Origin: Calliopum simillimum
Lineage: Eukaryota > Arthropoda > Insecta > Diptera > Lauxaniidae
Assembly: GCA_951812925.1 (NCBI GenBank)
Contig: OX638371.1
Coordinates: forward strand, 82,655,697 to 82,719,696
Length of the DNA stretch: 64,000 nucleotides
Direction of reading: 5' to 3'
A program made the translations under genes and the position numbers. Below, one piece after another: positions 27,801 to 42,800 of this stretch; position 1 is the first letter of the stretch, and each line of letters starts with the position of its first letter. The notes below the pieces were generated by a model that worked only from the letters and a program-made list of their open reading frames with translations, was not told where the DNA came from and made no database searches.

Positions 27801-30800
27801 GCACGAACAAAGAGCTCCTACGAATTGTTTTTTAAGTCCTTGTTTCATTGTTTTTGAAGCAATTGCAAGAAAAATCTACAGGTATTTAAGAAACAAAAAT
27901 TTTTCCAGTAGAGCAAAAAAATAAAAGAGCAGATTCCTGAAATAAATTTTTTTCTTCAAAATTTGATGAAATTAGAAATTAGTGAATTCGAAAATTTAAA
28001 AATAAGCTTTCACCGCTTGAGTATAGAGAGGGGGGGGGGTGTCCGTAATTTTTCCTATTTTAGAAAATTCCAACCAACTATGCGATATGACAAAACCATA
28101 CATAATTTAGACACCAAATCTTGCAAAAAAGTATGTTAAAAATTAAAAAAGGTTTTAGAAATTCGATTTACGTTATCAAATTAAGCATGGTTCTATCGCC
28201 CGCGTCACGTATATATGTATGTATCTACATATATACTTGCTGAATTTGGCTAATAAGTTACAGAAAGTCATTCTTTTTTGTAATTCTGAATACAAAACTT
28301 TATATATGTTATTAAAGTTACCCGTTTTGCAGCTTCTTTTTCTTGTTGTTCCTGAAAAAATAAAATTAAATAATTACAAATTAATTAAGAATTAAACAGA
28401 AACAAAAAAAAAAAAATTCTTTTCTTGTTCTTAAGTGTCATTGTGCGCACTGTCCTTAAATGACAGGAATGTTATAAAAAAATCACGACAAAAACAAAAA
28501 AACAAAAATGGGTGATGATTCTAAAGGTTTTTGTCAACACTTTCTACAATAATTGGCCAGAAAATCCCCCCTTTGAGAAACACCCTTTGCATGTATGTTT
28601 CTTCCTCATTTGAAAATCATTGACTTAGCTTCATAAATCATAAATATCATAAATGAGCCGTTTATTTTGAAAGTGGCCTCAGTCTTTTCGGCAAAAGTAA
28701 TGTCATAATATGAATTAGCTGGCATCTTGTTCAGAACAAATAAAATTGAGCTCTGTCTTTACAGAAAATTTACCACATTGTATGAAATTAATGACGTTAT
28801 ATTTAAAAAATAGTATCGAGCAAAAAACCGAATATTACGGCACTTAATATGAATGGCATTACTTTTACCCCGAAACGGACTAAGGCCACTTTCAAAATAA
28901 ACGGCTCAAATAAATAAATTAATCATAAAAAAGTGTGAATATGTAATATTATGATACTATCAGGCCGGGCCGGGCTCGGGCCTCGAAAAAATAATCGTGC
29001 GGACCCGGGCTTTTTTCAAGTGCTTGTTTCGTGTTCGTGTTGGGCCTTGCCTTAAAAATAAGGACCGTGCCTAGCTCTATGTTGTACATACATAAGTATC
29101 TCTGTATCGTCCATATGTGTGTGTGTTACATATAATTTTATTACTTACACATGTAGTACTGCTTGCTGCTGGCTAGAAATTATGAAATAAAAAATTTGTT
29201 AGTTTTTGATTCAAGTTGTAATTAATAAAATAAAACATAATAATTACCTCTCCACATAATCCACTTTGATTCTAAAAGAAAAGAAAAAATACAATAAAAT
29301 TATGAATTTCTAGCAAAAGTATTTGTTCTCGTTACTAATAGATTTGCCCGGACTATAAGTTTTATTCTCGAAAAAAGAATGAAAAAAATGGAACAGTTTT
29401 TGTAGACGCACAATTTCAGACCCTATTAAAAGAGAAGATATCCCAGAAACCATACAAGAAACAGCATTTCTTATGTCAGATTTGGATTAAGTATCGCCAA
29501 AAACATATAAGTGAATAGACTATTTTGATTTTTGTTTTTTTTTTTCCAATTTTTTTTTATGAAAACATAAGTTTCTTAAATATTGTTTAAAAAATTATGT
29601 AACTCCGACCACGCTCCTAAATGTTTCCGATTTTAAATAAAAAAAAAACAAAATTTAAAAAAAAAAATCATCAAAATCGGAGCTGTTCTTGAGGACTTTA
29701 TTGACTCCACTGTATCGAATGAAAGTATGGGATCCCCAGAAGTATATAAAACCAAAAAATTATATGAAGGAAAAAAACGTGAACAACTGCACATTTAAAA
29801 AGCTGTGGGCACTAGAGGGTTAATTGTTCTTAATGTCTAAAAAGAGGGAAGATCAAGCTTCTTGTAGGTCATGTGATTAGAGCAGACGATATTAGAGTAT
29901 TAAGCAGAAAACAGCAAACATTTAGACACTTTGCTTCTCGCTGTAATTCTTTACACCAATATTCAAATATGTAATTAGATATTATAACCTTATATACATC
30001 TGTTTGTACTTACTGCGGAAAGATCTGCTATTCGGGAGCCTCCCTATGAAAAAGTAAATTCAATTTATTCAATGTTTGGAAAATAACTTATATAGGCATG
30101 TCGTGAAATCCGATTGATTTCAATCGGATTTCATTTGGGAGGCTTTTGATGAAAATGGTGAGTCGAACGATAAAAAGTATTAGAATCTCTTTTGTGGAGA
30201 AAAACAGGTTCTACAAATAGTATTGATTTGCATTAACGAAAAAATAACAGTTTAGGAGATATTCTTAAAACACCGCAAAAAGTCGAAAAACTTGATTTTA
30301 TCGAATATTTTCTAAACGGTAATTTTTACGTAAATGCAAATCAATTTTTTTTGTAGAACCTGTTTTCTCCACAAAAGAGATTCTAATACTTTTTATCGTT
30401 CGACTCACCGTTTTCATCAAAAAGCCTCCCAACAGCCAAGACATGCCTGATTATACGCTTATTGAAGCAAACATTTCGTTTAGAAATTAACTTGCTAAAT
30501 GTTTGGAAACTCTTGAATTTTAATAATTTAATACTCGAAACTGGACCCTTCATACTGCCCTCCTAAGCAAGAATGCCGTAACTCCAATTTTCCAAAAAAA
30601 TGAGTTTACGGCGTTTTTTGGTCATCTCGGTTCTGTCCGTCAACCCACAAGAACAGGTTTCGGTATACTTTCATTTTCCTATAAAAACAACTACGACTTA
30701 TGTCGTTTCTCCCAGCTGTACACACAAACATAAGCACAAAAACTCATTTTACAAAAATAATTTATTGGAGTTACGGCATTCTTTCTTAGGACGGCAGCAT

Positions 30801-33800
30801 AGCAAGCTTGTGAAAATCATTTGGAGCAAGCTTATTATAATTGGTTTTATATAATATTTTCCAATTGTTTTTTATTCAATATTTTTAAATTGTTAAATTC
30901 ATGTGCACTTTTTTCGAAAGATGCCTCCCTCTTGAGTAAAAAAGCATTTTGCCTTTCACGGGGCTTTATCACTATGTTTCGAACGTAGCCTGCTGTCCCA
31001 AAAAAGTCTTAACACGTCTTGTTATTTGAGAGCTCTTTCAAATGATATCTTGTAAATTAAAAAATATTCATTTCATTTAAAGCACGATGACTTTTTTCTT
31101 TGAAAAACCGTTTAATTTCGCCTTTTTAAAGCAGGTTTTCGTTTTTTAAGAGGGGTAAAATGTTTTTTGTCAATATTAGAAGGTAGGTTTTAAAGTTCAT
31201 AAAAAAACAAACAAAATGAATATTTTAAAGTTACCCTAAAACAAATTTTTCAAATTGTTTGACAACATTTTATAATTAATGCTAAAAATAAAAATAGTAA
31301 AAATATATTTTTGCTTTGAGCCACCTTTAAAAATGCATTTAAAAATCTGAAAAAATTTCATGGGATGTTGTCATGATGTAGAACGTGATGCCAAAGTATC
31401 AGCAAGAAATTCGAAATTTTTTCTTTTTTAACAGCCCTAATGTACATAAGCATGTAAAATTATTTTTATGCTCTTGCATAAAAATATTCATACCCGAGGG
31501 GAAAAATTTCAAGCGATTCTTAACCAAGCACTTTAAAAGCGCTTGTCTCTATAGGAATTTAGAAGCACTTACACAATGATTTTTCAAAATTTTTTCAAAA
31601 ACCGCCTTAATCTAATGTTATCGTTTTTTCTTAATTCAATTTCGAACAAAAGAGCCATGTCGAATCAAAATTTGTGCTTGTTCAACAAAATTAGATATAG
31701 TAGCCTTTTATGAAAGCCCGTTTATGAACATCTATGGTAGTCATTAACCACGCGTACATACTTACTTAGAAGCATTGACAAAAGTTTATTAAACAAAAAG
31801 GCATTGCTCATTAAGGGGGTTCCTTTAAACATGTGAAAGCCTCGAAAAGCACGAAAACCTAGAAAACTTTCGAGTCTCGTAAACAAAATTTAAAAATTTG
31901 TATGAAAAAAAATTTACCAGGCCTCGAAAACTTTCGAGGAAAATTCGATGCGTAAATAGCCTCAAAAAAGTACGAGAGCGATTGTTGTTAAATGAGTGTA
32001 TTGAAAAAAAAATTTTTGTTTTGAAAATTAAATTAGTAGAGTAGAACGGGGTAATGTCGTGCATGGGGTAATGTCGTGCACTGGCTGTTTTAGCCCAAAG
32101 AATTGAATGATTTACCAACTGTTCGTAAGGTAGGGACCTGCTGACCTACTGAGCTTATGCATATAACACTAGCAATTTTCACCAGTTCGTCTCTACAGAG
32201 TAACCTTTCTTTCAAAACGCACGTTTTCGGGACCATAAAAGTGTTTTTTCATCGGGTCAGAAAAATAATTTTCCTTGAGGGAAAATATACCAGGTAAGTG
32301 TTTTCTGAAACGAAATATCCTGCCAAAGAAAATAAGTATTTGGTTTTCGAAAAAAAATTTGGGCTTCACCGAGTTATCGAAGTTGACCTTTAAAACGACC
32401 ATTGGGGTAATGTCGTGCACGTTCACATACACAAACACAATTTCTCGCTACACAAATGTTGTTACACATGGATGCAACCAATGAAATTATCTTTCGATCG
32501 GATGCTTACTCGTTGCATTCGCTTGAGATGTACGGCTTTATGAGCATGTCAAAGTTGAGTGCACGACATTGCCCCGTTCTACTCTACGCAACATATTATG
32601 TACTTCACACTTGTATAATAATGAATAAATACATGATAATGCTAACTCTCCTCTATTAGAACCACTACCTATCATTTCTCACACATTTTGGTACCTTTAC
32701 TATACTCGGAAAACAATGCACGACATTACCCCACAAATTTTGAGGGGGGTAATGTCACAAACACAATTTCTCGCTACACAGATGTTGTTACACATGGATG
32801 TAACCAACGAAATTATCTTTCGATCGGATGCTTACTCGTCGCATTCGCTTGAGATGTACGGCTTTACGAGCATGTCAAAGTTGAGTGCACGACATTGCCC
32901 CGTTCTACTCTATTGAATATTTTTCAAATTTTATGACTGCTGATACCTTGCTTACACGTTTTAAGAAACAAACTCTTAAACTTTCGAGTATTTCATAGTT
33001 TACGAGATTAAAGGAATCCCCTTATTGTTTGTTTTTTTTAACAGAACTTAAGACATAAAAACCGTTTATAAAGTCGCGGTAAACGGCTAGTAATATATAT
33101 TTTTAGCTAAGTAGATATCATTCCATTGTAATTCAAATATACTTACTGAACAAGATAGGTAGTCTAAACGTTTTTTAACACCTCCAGCTATGGGACACTG
33201 TCCCTATTCGGAATACAATAAGGTATATAATACTTTGTTCTTTTATTAATATATATATCTGTGCCCACACGAGGAAGTACAGCTGAAGTTGATTTTCGAA
33301 GACAAGGGAAAGCAATACAATTTTTTTTTGTAAGCATATGGATCAACTTCAACTGTTATTACGTATTGACACAGGTATTGAAATGTCATCTAAAAAATAA
33401 ATATAATTGGTGACGTCAATTGCAAACTATTCAATCTATTCTTGAAGAAAACGCGAGAAAACATATGGGCTAATCCTGCGTTGCGAACGTTACATTTGTA
33501 CGCATATTTTTAAGTCCTGAAAGCGCTCTGAATGTTAAATTCTTAATTTACCTGCAGTGGTATGTTGCCCTTTGAAAGGACTTTCAGAAGGCATTTAAAA
33601 ATATTTCCTAGCTTGTATCAGTTACAATACAATCGTGCATAAAGTGCTGTTCGCACGTTACAAAAAACAGAAGTCGTTGTGGAGATCAATGTACATTTTC
33701 ATAATTTTTTGCGAATTTTCCAGTATAAACGAAAAAAGCAAAATCCTTCAAAGAAAGAAGAATATTTGAGCATATCGAAACTGCTTTTGAGAGAATCAAA

Positions 33801-36800
33801 GAGTCCTTCGTTCGTACAAAAATTTAACTTATGTGTTGCGCACGTTACGTTGCGAACGTTACAATTTTTATTTTATATATATACATAGGCTATCGAAAAT
33901 TGATACAGCCCCTTTCCAACTAACTTAAACACATTATATTCGGTTGATTTATTTGTGGAAAAGATTGTAAAGGAGTGCAGTGCACACAAAAGTAAAATTT
34001 TTTCTTGGCACCGCATACCACGGTAAAAATACGCTGTTGCAGCTCAACCACTGCATCGATTTTTATGAAATTTGGAAAGCAACGTTATTAAAGACTTCTT
34101 GTTATGTAGCTGCCGGTGCGATGCCCCTAAAGGCGAAATGCATTTCCACGGCTATACCGGTGGACCAATTTATAGGAAAATCGTAAGGGGATTGAACCCT
34201 TAGAAAACATATTGAAAACCTGTAGTTATTTAGTGGGCAATACCGCTCAACTAGTGGCAAAATGCGCTTTTACGGCAACTTTATAATTTTTCTCTTGGTT
34301 GACCTTTTTTCGGATATGCCCATATGAAAAATTGTTTCACTGTCAGAACACAAGAAAACAAAAAAACCTCAAACGATGAAGAAAGTAGCGGTGATCTTAA
34401 ATCTGAAGGAATTCTTTAAATTTATTGAGAAAATGAACAATTTTTATTAAAAATTTATTTATTTCGCTCAAAATTATGAAGATTTTTCTTTGATTTAAGC
34501 GAGATACAGGTAATATAAGAAAGGTACTTCCGTTTTTCTCATTTCTTTTTTTTTTTTTTCAGTACAAATTGTTAGTTTTTTCAATAAATCGGGATTTAAG
34601 AAAATCGGTCAAATCTTTTTTTAAAAAAACCTTGAGATTTGAAATCATCATTATTTTCTTCATCATTTGGCATTTTATTTACTCAAATTTTGACGGTGAA
34701 AAAATGTTCATAAATTATCATGCGGATGTGCAACTTCTCAATTCCTTTTGTAGTTTGAAAATATGAATAGTTAGCATTTAACCTCAAATTTCTAGAAATC
34801 TTTCTGAGCTTTTTTCTCAAAATTAACTATTCCTCAAACAGAAAAAACTTACTGCTTCAGTTTGCCTTCTACACCGCTTATTATAATTTCCCGGATCCTA
34901 AATAAAATACATTATTATAAATATAAATAAAGTTAATTATTGTAATTGAAAAAGCGTAATTTGAAATCAATACTCACATCTGTATATGAAGGGTATTCAA
35001 GATCTGGATCGTCATCAGGATGGCTCTAAAAAATATTTTGTGAAAAGTTTATAAAAAAATCTCATAGAGCAGTAAGATACAAAGGATTTTGCGAATGAGT
35101 CGTCTACACTAATCGTCATTCTTATTTTGACGAAATCTTTTTGTCGCTATTGAAAGTTGCTTTGCTCAGACTGTCAAATAACGTTGCGAAAATGATGGTC
35201 AAAAAAAGTACCGTATTTACAGCTACGTTTATTAGACCGGTTCGATTTTGTTTGAAGAATAAAAATAAAAAACATTTCGAAACTGACTCAAAAGTTAGAT
35301 GGACTCTTAAAAACGATATCTGCATCATTCTTTTCTTATTCTGAGAAACCCCAATTGAGCACTTTTCAATATACTGAAGACCCATTTTGGCCAAAAAAAA
35401 AAAAATCATGTTTTTTGGTCTTAACTTTTTTTTTTTCATTAAATGGATACCCAAGGGTACTGAAAAAAAAAAAACTATGCACGGCGTGCCTGAACTTGTT
35501 TTAAATCGTACATATTTAATACAGAATAACTAAGATATTTTATGAAGCTTCAATACTAATGAGTTTGTTCAGTTGTTTTTCAAAAGCAACGATTCAATAG
35601 TTTACATTTAACCTCAAATATATAAAAATCTTCCTAAACTATTTTCTCAAAATTAACTATTTTTTTAAAAAGCAAAAACTTACTCGTACAGTTTTCTTTC
35701 TACACAGCTTATTGATATTAAACATTCTCGAATCCTAAATAAAATACATTATTGATAACATAAAAAAAGTAAATTTTTTGTAACTGCAAACTTTAGGAAT
35801 GAAAAAAGCGCAATTTGAAATCTGTTTTATTGTGTCAATACTTACATCATCACAAGAAGGATATTCACGATTTGGATCTTCATCAGGAAATAAGTTTTGA
35901 TCGGGAACGCCCTTAAAATTATTTTTATAAAAAAAATCTCTTAGAGCAACAACATACAAATGATTTTGGGAATGAGTCGTCTACACTAGTCGGCATTATT
36001 ATTTTGACGAAATCTATTTGTCAATATTGATGTTGCTTTGCTAAGAACTGTGAAGTAATGATGCGAAAATGATGCTCAAAAGAAGACCATATTAAAGCTA
36101 TATGTGTACCAAATATTTTGCAGTTTACCGTTTGCTAACTAAAATTCAAGCAAAGAACGAATTTTGTCGTGACATAAATATTTTGACATTGACTGTTTTA
36201 CGGCACAAATTGTTGTTTGAACGATCCAAATTTTTATGCTGAGCTTAAAAAAGTAAAAAAAAAACTTTTCGATCTTAGAAACTTTTTATTTAAGAGGCAA
36301 TTAAATTAAAGGTGAATTTTTCGTTGGGTTCGATTTAATAAAAGTTGACTGATAGCGGTCGGATATTAAAGTTTTGATAATTTTGCCTCACTACCGCTAA
36401 GGTTTTTTTTTATAACGAACCAAGTTCCGATAACAATTTCAATTGAAATCAAATAATCCTGCTTGAATAGGTTTTTACTTTGAAAGGTGCAATTGGTTAT
36501 TTGACCAATATCATTTTTTCTCTAAATGCCACCAATTCTTCACCATTATATAAATTTCTCGTGGAAACAAATCCCAATTTTATTAATTTCTTACAAAATG
36601 TCAGCGAATTCATATTATGATACTAGACATATTCCACTTTCGAAAAAAACCCATTCAAGCCCAAAACTTTATATTCAAATGTTTAGTTGAGAAAAACTAA
36701 GTAGTAACGAGGCAAAATTATCACTGTATTTCAACTATTTTTTGATCAATCCCAACAAATAATACACCGTTAGATATTTACATAATTTAATTGCCTCTTC

Positions 36801-39800
36801 AACAAAATTCCAGTTTCAAGTTGAAATCAAAATAGCCGTTCTTTCTACAGATCATGCGCATCACTATGTTCAATTTTGAATGATTTTCAAGTCGCGATTT
36901 TTCATGAACGGTAAGTCGGACGAAAAAACTCTTATAGGGAATTAAACGTTCTACTAAACGTGCAAACTTTTTTCTCTGGGACGAACCGTTATGGAGATAT
37001 TTTGAAAAAACTGTTTTTCTAAATTTTAGTTTTGTTAAAAAAATATCTCCAAAAATTAGGTCATACGAAAAAAAAAACAATCAGCCCAAATATTCTCAAG
37101 AAATTTCTTTCTCACTTATTTTGTTTTTCTTAAAAAATAAATACTCCAATTCTGAATTCTCAAAGAAATATTTTTTCTCTAAAAAACGGAAAGAGAATTT
37201 CTAATTTTTGAAGAATTTCCAAGACTAAGAACCCGCTGGAGTTGCCGCAGTTCTTGCTTGTTTTGCACGTTGAGCTTGAAAAGATTTCAATATGTAGTTG
37301 AAACGGAACCTTTCAAATTATGATTTTTCGGCATATATTTGTTCTTTTCATCCAATTAGCATATCATCTAATATGAAATACATACATAAATCAGGGGTCG
37401 AATAGCCGCATCAACATGTGACGTAAAATCATGTTTTTTCTAATGCGAAATGCATGCAAAAAACACCTGATTTTACGTCACGAATTGAGGAGTGGCCGTA
37501 CCAAAGGGCCTAAGTACCATTTCGAGTCAAAAGTAATGTCATACTTTTTATCTGCTTTATAGTCGGTTATTTGACTGTTATAATTTTTTCAACATAATGA
37601 CATACATTTCAAACTATCAAATAAGTTTTTAGTGGAAACAGAAAACAATGTTATTAATTTGTAACAAAATGTCACCCGTTTCATATAATGACACTACTTT
37701 TGCTTCGAAATGGTACTTAGGCCCTTTGGTACGGCCACTCCTCAATTGTACGTTCACTGATGCGGCGATTTAGCCCCAGGCTTCATTGTTATGTTTGTAA
37801 ATCTAAAGCCTAAGAAATAATGGTTCTTTTGCAACAATAAAAATGTATCAGGTGGAAACCAAAGACGGATTTTAAAAATTTTGGCTTCAGATGAAAAGTA
37901 TTTCAACTGCCTATAAACCTGATGTATTGTTCTTAAGATAGCAGGAAAATGAATAACGAAATATCACTTTTCTCTGCTCCTATTCAGCTTTAGTAAAATG
38001 TTTCAGAAGTGCAAGGATGATAAATATTACTAGAACTTCAGAAAAGACGAATGATTCTTTTGTCGGTTCCATTAGCCTGTTTTTATATCGCATTTAGGTA
38101 AAATACACCTGAAGTTGTAGGTTTTTTGATTAGTTGATAAATCATGCAAACGACGATCAAGGACGTTGTATTTCCATTTAATACAACAGGAAAGGAAACT
38201 TATTGCATTGAGCTATTCAGGCCTTTCACTGATTCCATCGTAAATACGTATTTCGTGAGATCTACGAAAATACTATTATTGATTTCAAGAAATTACGAAC
38301 GCTACTTCGTAATTCGTGGAGTTTGAAGTACTTCTATAATAAAATTAGGATATTTCTTCGCTAGTCATATCTATTCGTCGGAAATTAAAAATAAATTTGA
38401 GTTTCGGATGGAGTAAGTGATCCCAATCTACGAATTTTGAATTCACGTCGTACACAGAGCGAAGAAAAAACAACGTTCGTGAGTGTTTTAGCTACATTTC
38501 GTTGCTGATTTGCATTTAACAACGCTCCAAGCTCATATTTGTATGGTGCGTTGCAAAATCATTCACAAACGTAGTTGAAACTTATTCAACAACGCTGGTT
38601 GCCATGCGTTGTTAAATCCAAATCAGCAACGAAATGTAGTCAAAACACTCACGAGGCGTTGTTAAACTTAAATCAGCGACGAAACGTAGTTAAAACACTC
38701 ACGAAACGTAGTTAAATTAAATCAAAAACAGATAAATCAGAAAAAATTTTTTTTAAAGCATAAAATTAAAAATAAAATAATGTCAGTTTTCATTGCCATT
38801 GACAGGAAAAAATTAAAAATTAAATTAAAAAAAATGTTTTTATTTTTTTTTTTTTGTATTTTATTTAGCAACGCGCGTTGTCAAAGCACTCACAAACGTA
38901 GTTGAAACCCATTTAGCAACGCGTGTTGTTAAAACTGCCACAAGCGAGCCATGTTCAAAATTTGGGTCGCCACGTGGTTGAAATAACTACGTTTCTGCCA
39001 CTTTTGACAATGTTGTTTTCTCTGTGAAACAATCCAAATTCAATAATAGCACTTTCGTAGATTTCACGAAATTCGTATCTACGATGGATTCAGTGATAGT
39101 CTTGATTTTGTTGTAATTTCGTAAAAATTAGATATATGTATGCTCCCACATATTTGGAACTGTGTGATAATGAGCTCAAGAATTTTTTCGCTGATGCATT
39201 CGACCCCGGTACTCGCAATGATTCTTTCTTTTGAATTTCAGGAAATTACGAATTCACTTTGAAGAAAACCAAAATACTTCAATATCAACATTTTTCACAT
39301 TATTCCCTCATAAATTATTGTGGAAAAAACTCTTAATAAATAGTATTACATTTTCCCTTTTTTTTTCAAGTTCATGATGCCTACTTTTTACGCAAAAATG
39401 TTTTTCAAATTTTCAAAGTTCGTTTAGAACATTAGAAAAGTGAAAAGGGAGAAATTTCCCCAAATTCTTTTATTCAAAATATGAGAAAAGAGAAAAAGAG
39501 AAAAAACTCCCAAGAAATTTTTGTTCGGAATTGGGCTGAATATTTTTCTTTAAATGTGTCATTATCCGCAATAAATTCTAAATTTTTCAAGAAATCCTAA
39601 TTTTTGAACCTTGCTAGCTATACTACAGGTCGAACTGGACCAAACTTAAATAAAGCGAGATACATGTAGATACTTACCGAACACACATCTCCAGCTGTTT
39701 GCGAATATTGTGCAGCATTTGGCGATAACTATATAATATAAAAATAGAAGTGAGTAATTAGTATAATATATACACAGTAAAAATTATAGTTTAGTTTTAA

Positions 39801-42800
39801 TACCTGAAAGAATTTATATTGAACAATGACAAAAATGAAATAAATTTCAGACCTTTTTGGAATAAACTTAAACTTTTTTTCCAAAAAAGTTTTGAATTTA
39901 ATTCCAAAATAGTTTAAAATAAATACTAAAGTCACAAAAGAAAACTTTAATTTTATAGTGTGTACTCATAAAAATTCAAGTTTGAGTTCGTTTTTTATTG
40001 ATCCCAAAATTTTAGATCAGGTAAAAATTTCAAATGCTGCAAAAATGGACGTTTCCATGCCACTAAAAAATAAAATTCACCATGTAATACTTTAACTCAT
40101 ATATCCAAAAAACACGAATTTTGAAGGTATGTAGAGGACGCTCGAAATTGCTTTGCTATTTTTTATTAAATACATCATTAAGTACTGCTTTTTTCTTCTT
40201 TAAAATGAGCTATGATGTGGTCTTGTAGGATTTTTCTTAAAAAAGTAAAGATCATTTTAAAATGAAATCATGACATATGTGACAACACTCCACTAAACCA
40301 AAAACAAGTTTAATTTTGTTTGAATGAGTTAATTTAAGCCCTCATGTGTCCAATGCCTTGACCATAGGCTTTTCTGCATTCCATACTTAAAGGAAATTTA
40401 CTGTTTAGCCTGGGGTGTAAATTACACCTTGAGTACGCAAGATTAAAAGAAAAATCAATTGGCAAATGGCAAATAAATTATATTTACGCACAACGTAATC
40501 TTAAAACAGTTATATTTAATTTGTGCAAATACCTTGCCATGTTCAAGAAATATAACATTTAAATACAGAAAAGTACTCAAACACTGAAAATTCCTAGAAC
40601 AAGCTTTTTGTGGGGAGCTTAAACGCGTTTAACTTTCCTTTTTTTAGTTCTAAAGCACTTTTTGTAACCAGCGCAGTCCTGTATTTTTATTTTAACATTT
40701 TTTTTTATACGTATTAAGACCACTCTTTTAGGATTTTAAATAAGTATATGTACTTACCCATGAATTCGCAGACGCACATGGAGTTTGTGGTGGTGATCCC
40801 TAAGAAAAAAAAAATGATAAAGAAATTTTATGAAGTTAAATAGTACGATTAACAACATTACTTCCAGAACATTTATAAAATTTTCCTTTCTAGCAAATGC
40901 ATTGAAGTATCAACACTTGTCAATAACTCAGACACTGTTTACTACCCTGGACCCATCAATGTCAATCAAAAAATGTTTCCGTTTCGAGCACAGTGCTGTA
41001 TTATGTACGACTAAAATTTTTGGTTTCATTTTGGTTTTATATTGTTTAACTGCCATGCGTAAATTGGAGTGTTAGACCAGCGTCAGGCGTATTTTACCAT
41101 CTCTGTCCATACAATTTGTATGGAGCACACCGAAACAGAGACGGTTAAATTACGCTTACGCTCGTTTGACGCTCCAATTTAGGTATAGCTGTAAGGCCAT
41201 GTTTATTATCGAGCGTATTTCGAGCGACAAGAGCCACGAGAATTTACAATCAAAAATTTTTGAAGCAATGTAGCGAGTCTCGCAACTTTTATTTGAAATA
41301 ACTATAATGATTTGTTTTAGCGACCTTTGTATATAAATATTAGATGTTTTTGACTGGCTCTAGGTCATGAATTTAAATTAAAAATTTTCCAAAATCTTTT
41401 AATTTAAATTCATGACCTAGAGCCAGTCAAAAACATCTAATATTGAAATAACTATTTTTATTACATATTTAGGCATTATTCTAAGGTTTAAGCATTTCCT
41501 ATCTTTGGTCACCTCTAGTGAAATTTTCCATAGAATATTTTTGTGGAACAGATTAACCCATATAGTGAAAAGTTAATTTAAGCCCTCATGTTTCCAATGC
41601 CTTGACTATAGGCTTTTCTGCATTCTATACTTAAAGGAAATTGACTGTTTAGCCTGGGGTGTAAATTACACCTTGAGTACGCAAGATTAAAAGAAAAATC
41701 AAATGGCAAATGGTAAATAAATTATATTTACGCACAAAGTATTCTTAAAAACAGTTAAATTTAATTTGTGCAAATACCTTGCCATGTTGAAGAAATATAG
41801 CATTTATGTTTAGAGAAGTACTCAAAGACTCAAAATTCCTAGACCAAGCTTTTTGTGGGGAGCGTGAACGCGTTTAGCTTTCTTTTTTTTTTAGTTCTAA
41901 AGCACTTTTTGTAATCAGCGCGGTCCTGTATTTTTATTTTAACACTTTTTTTTCATACATATTAAGACCACTCTAAAGCACATAATTACGATTTTAAATA
42001 TGTGTACTTACCCATGAATACGCAGACGCACATGGAGTTTGTGGTGGTGTTCCCTAAGAAAAAAAAAATGATAAAGAAATTTTATGAAGTTAAATAGTAG
42101 GGTAAGGGAGGGAAATATGGAATACGTGGGTAATATGGACCACACGGTTATTTCCCACTGCATACATAGGATTTACCGTTATTCATGTTCAAACTTAACG
42201 CTAATACCTAAAGCTTATAATAGGGCAATTTTAACGTTCGGTGAAGTCGCATGTTCTATAAAGTTGATTTTTCTAAAAAAAAAGATCAGTGATAATTTTT
42301 TTCTTGTGAGTATATTTCATTATTTCACTTTAAAGACATCGCGTTTTTAAATAAATGGTTAATTATATAAAGTCAGTGAATACCATTTATAATTTATTAG
42401 CACAAATAAGTTTATTAACCAAAAATGTTTTTGATAAAAAAGACATTTATTTCACCAACACGTGCTGTGGGTAATATGGACCACCAAGGAAAAAAGCCTC
42501 AAAAACAAATGTATTTATCATCTTTTTCAGATGGGGAATCTAGTTGCAGTTTTCATGACGAGTCTGATGGTCATTATATGTAATTCGTTAACTACAAAGG
42601 AAAAAAATGATAAAAAATGCATATAATGTAATACCCTTTACTCAGAAGATCGACGTGGCGAATTTTGGGTTGAATGTGTAATCTGACGTTCTTGGAGTCA
42701 TGGAAAATGTGCCAAATGTGGAAGTGACATTTTTATATGCAACTTCTGTACCAAATGGACTATATGGTCCATATAACACTACACTTTTTTTTTATCTTCA

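Larger units (their letters stand above)
34800..35960 (-). repeat. Tandem duplication of a two-exon cassette
   Basis: 34800-35130 and 35630-36030 match, including intron landmarks ATTAACTATT, AAATACATTATT and AATGAGTCGTCTACACTA. Each holds one acidic and one basic exon. Confidence 0.8.
37394..39207. mobile_element. Composite element with GGGGTCGAAT ends and nested inserts
   Basis: GGGGTCGAATAGCCGCATCA at the left matches the complement of TGATGCATTCGACCCC at the right; a further GATGCGGCGATTTAGCCCC block is at about 37758-37777. An inner inverted pair (ACTGATTCCATCGTAAATACG about 38229 / its mirror about 39080) shows foldback structure. Holds the MITEs at 37483 and 38453 and a short hairpin at 37421-37479 (GTGACGTAAAATCA arms). 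Confidence 0.6.
40327..42098 (+). repeat. Tandem intron-plus-exon duplication
   Basis: About 530 bp at 40327-40860 recurs at 41573-42099 and continues past the 42100 insertion (42987-43020). Shared landmarks: AAGCCCTCATG, TAGCCTGGGGTGTAAATTAC, AGCTTTTTGTGGGGAGC and the exon GxPPQTPCASAxSW. This duplication created the second 42-nt exon. Confidence 0.85.

Noticed and set aside
37082..39551. A still larger inverted pair CAGCCCAAATATT / its complement around the 37-39 kb elements
   Set aside because: Only a short, weak match with diverged arms; not enough to define an element.
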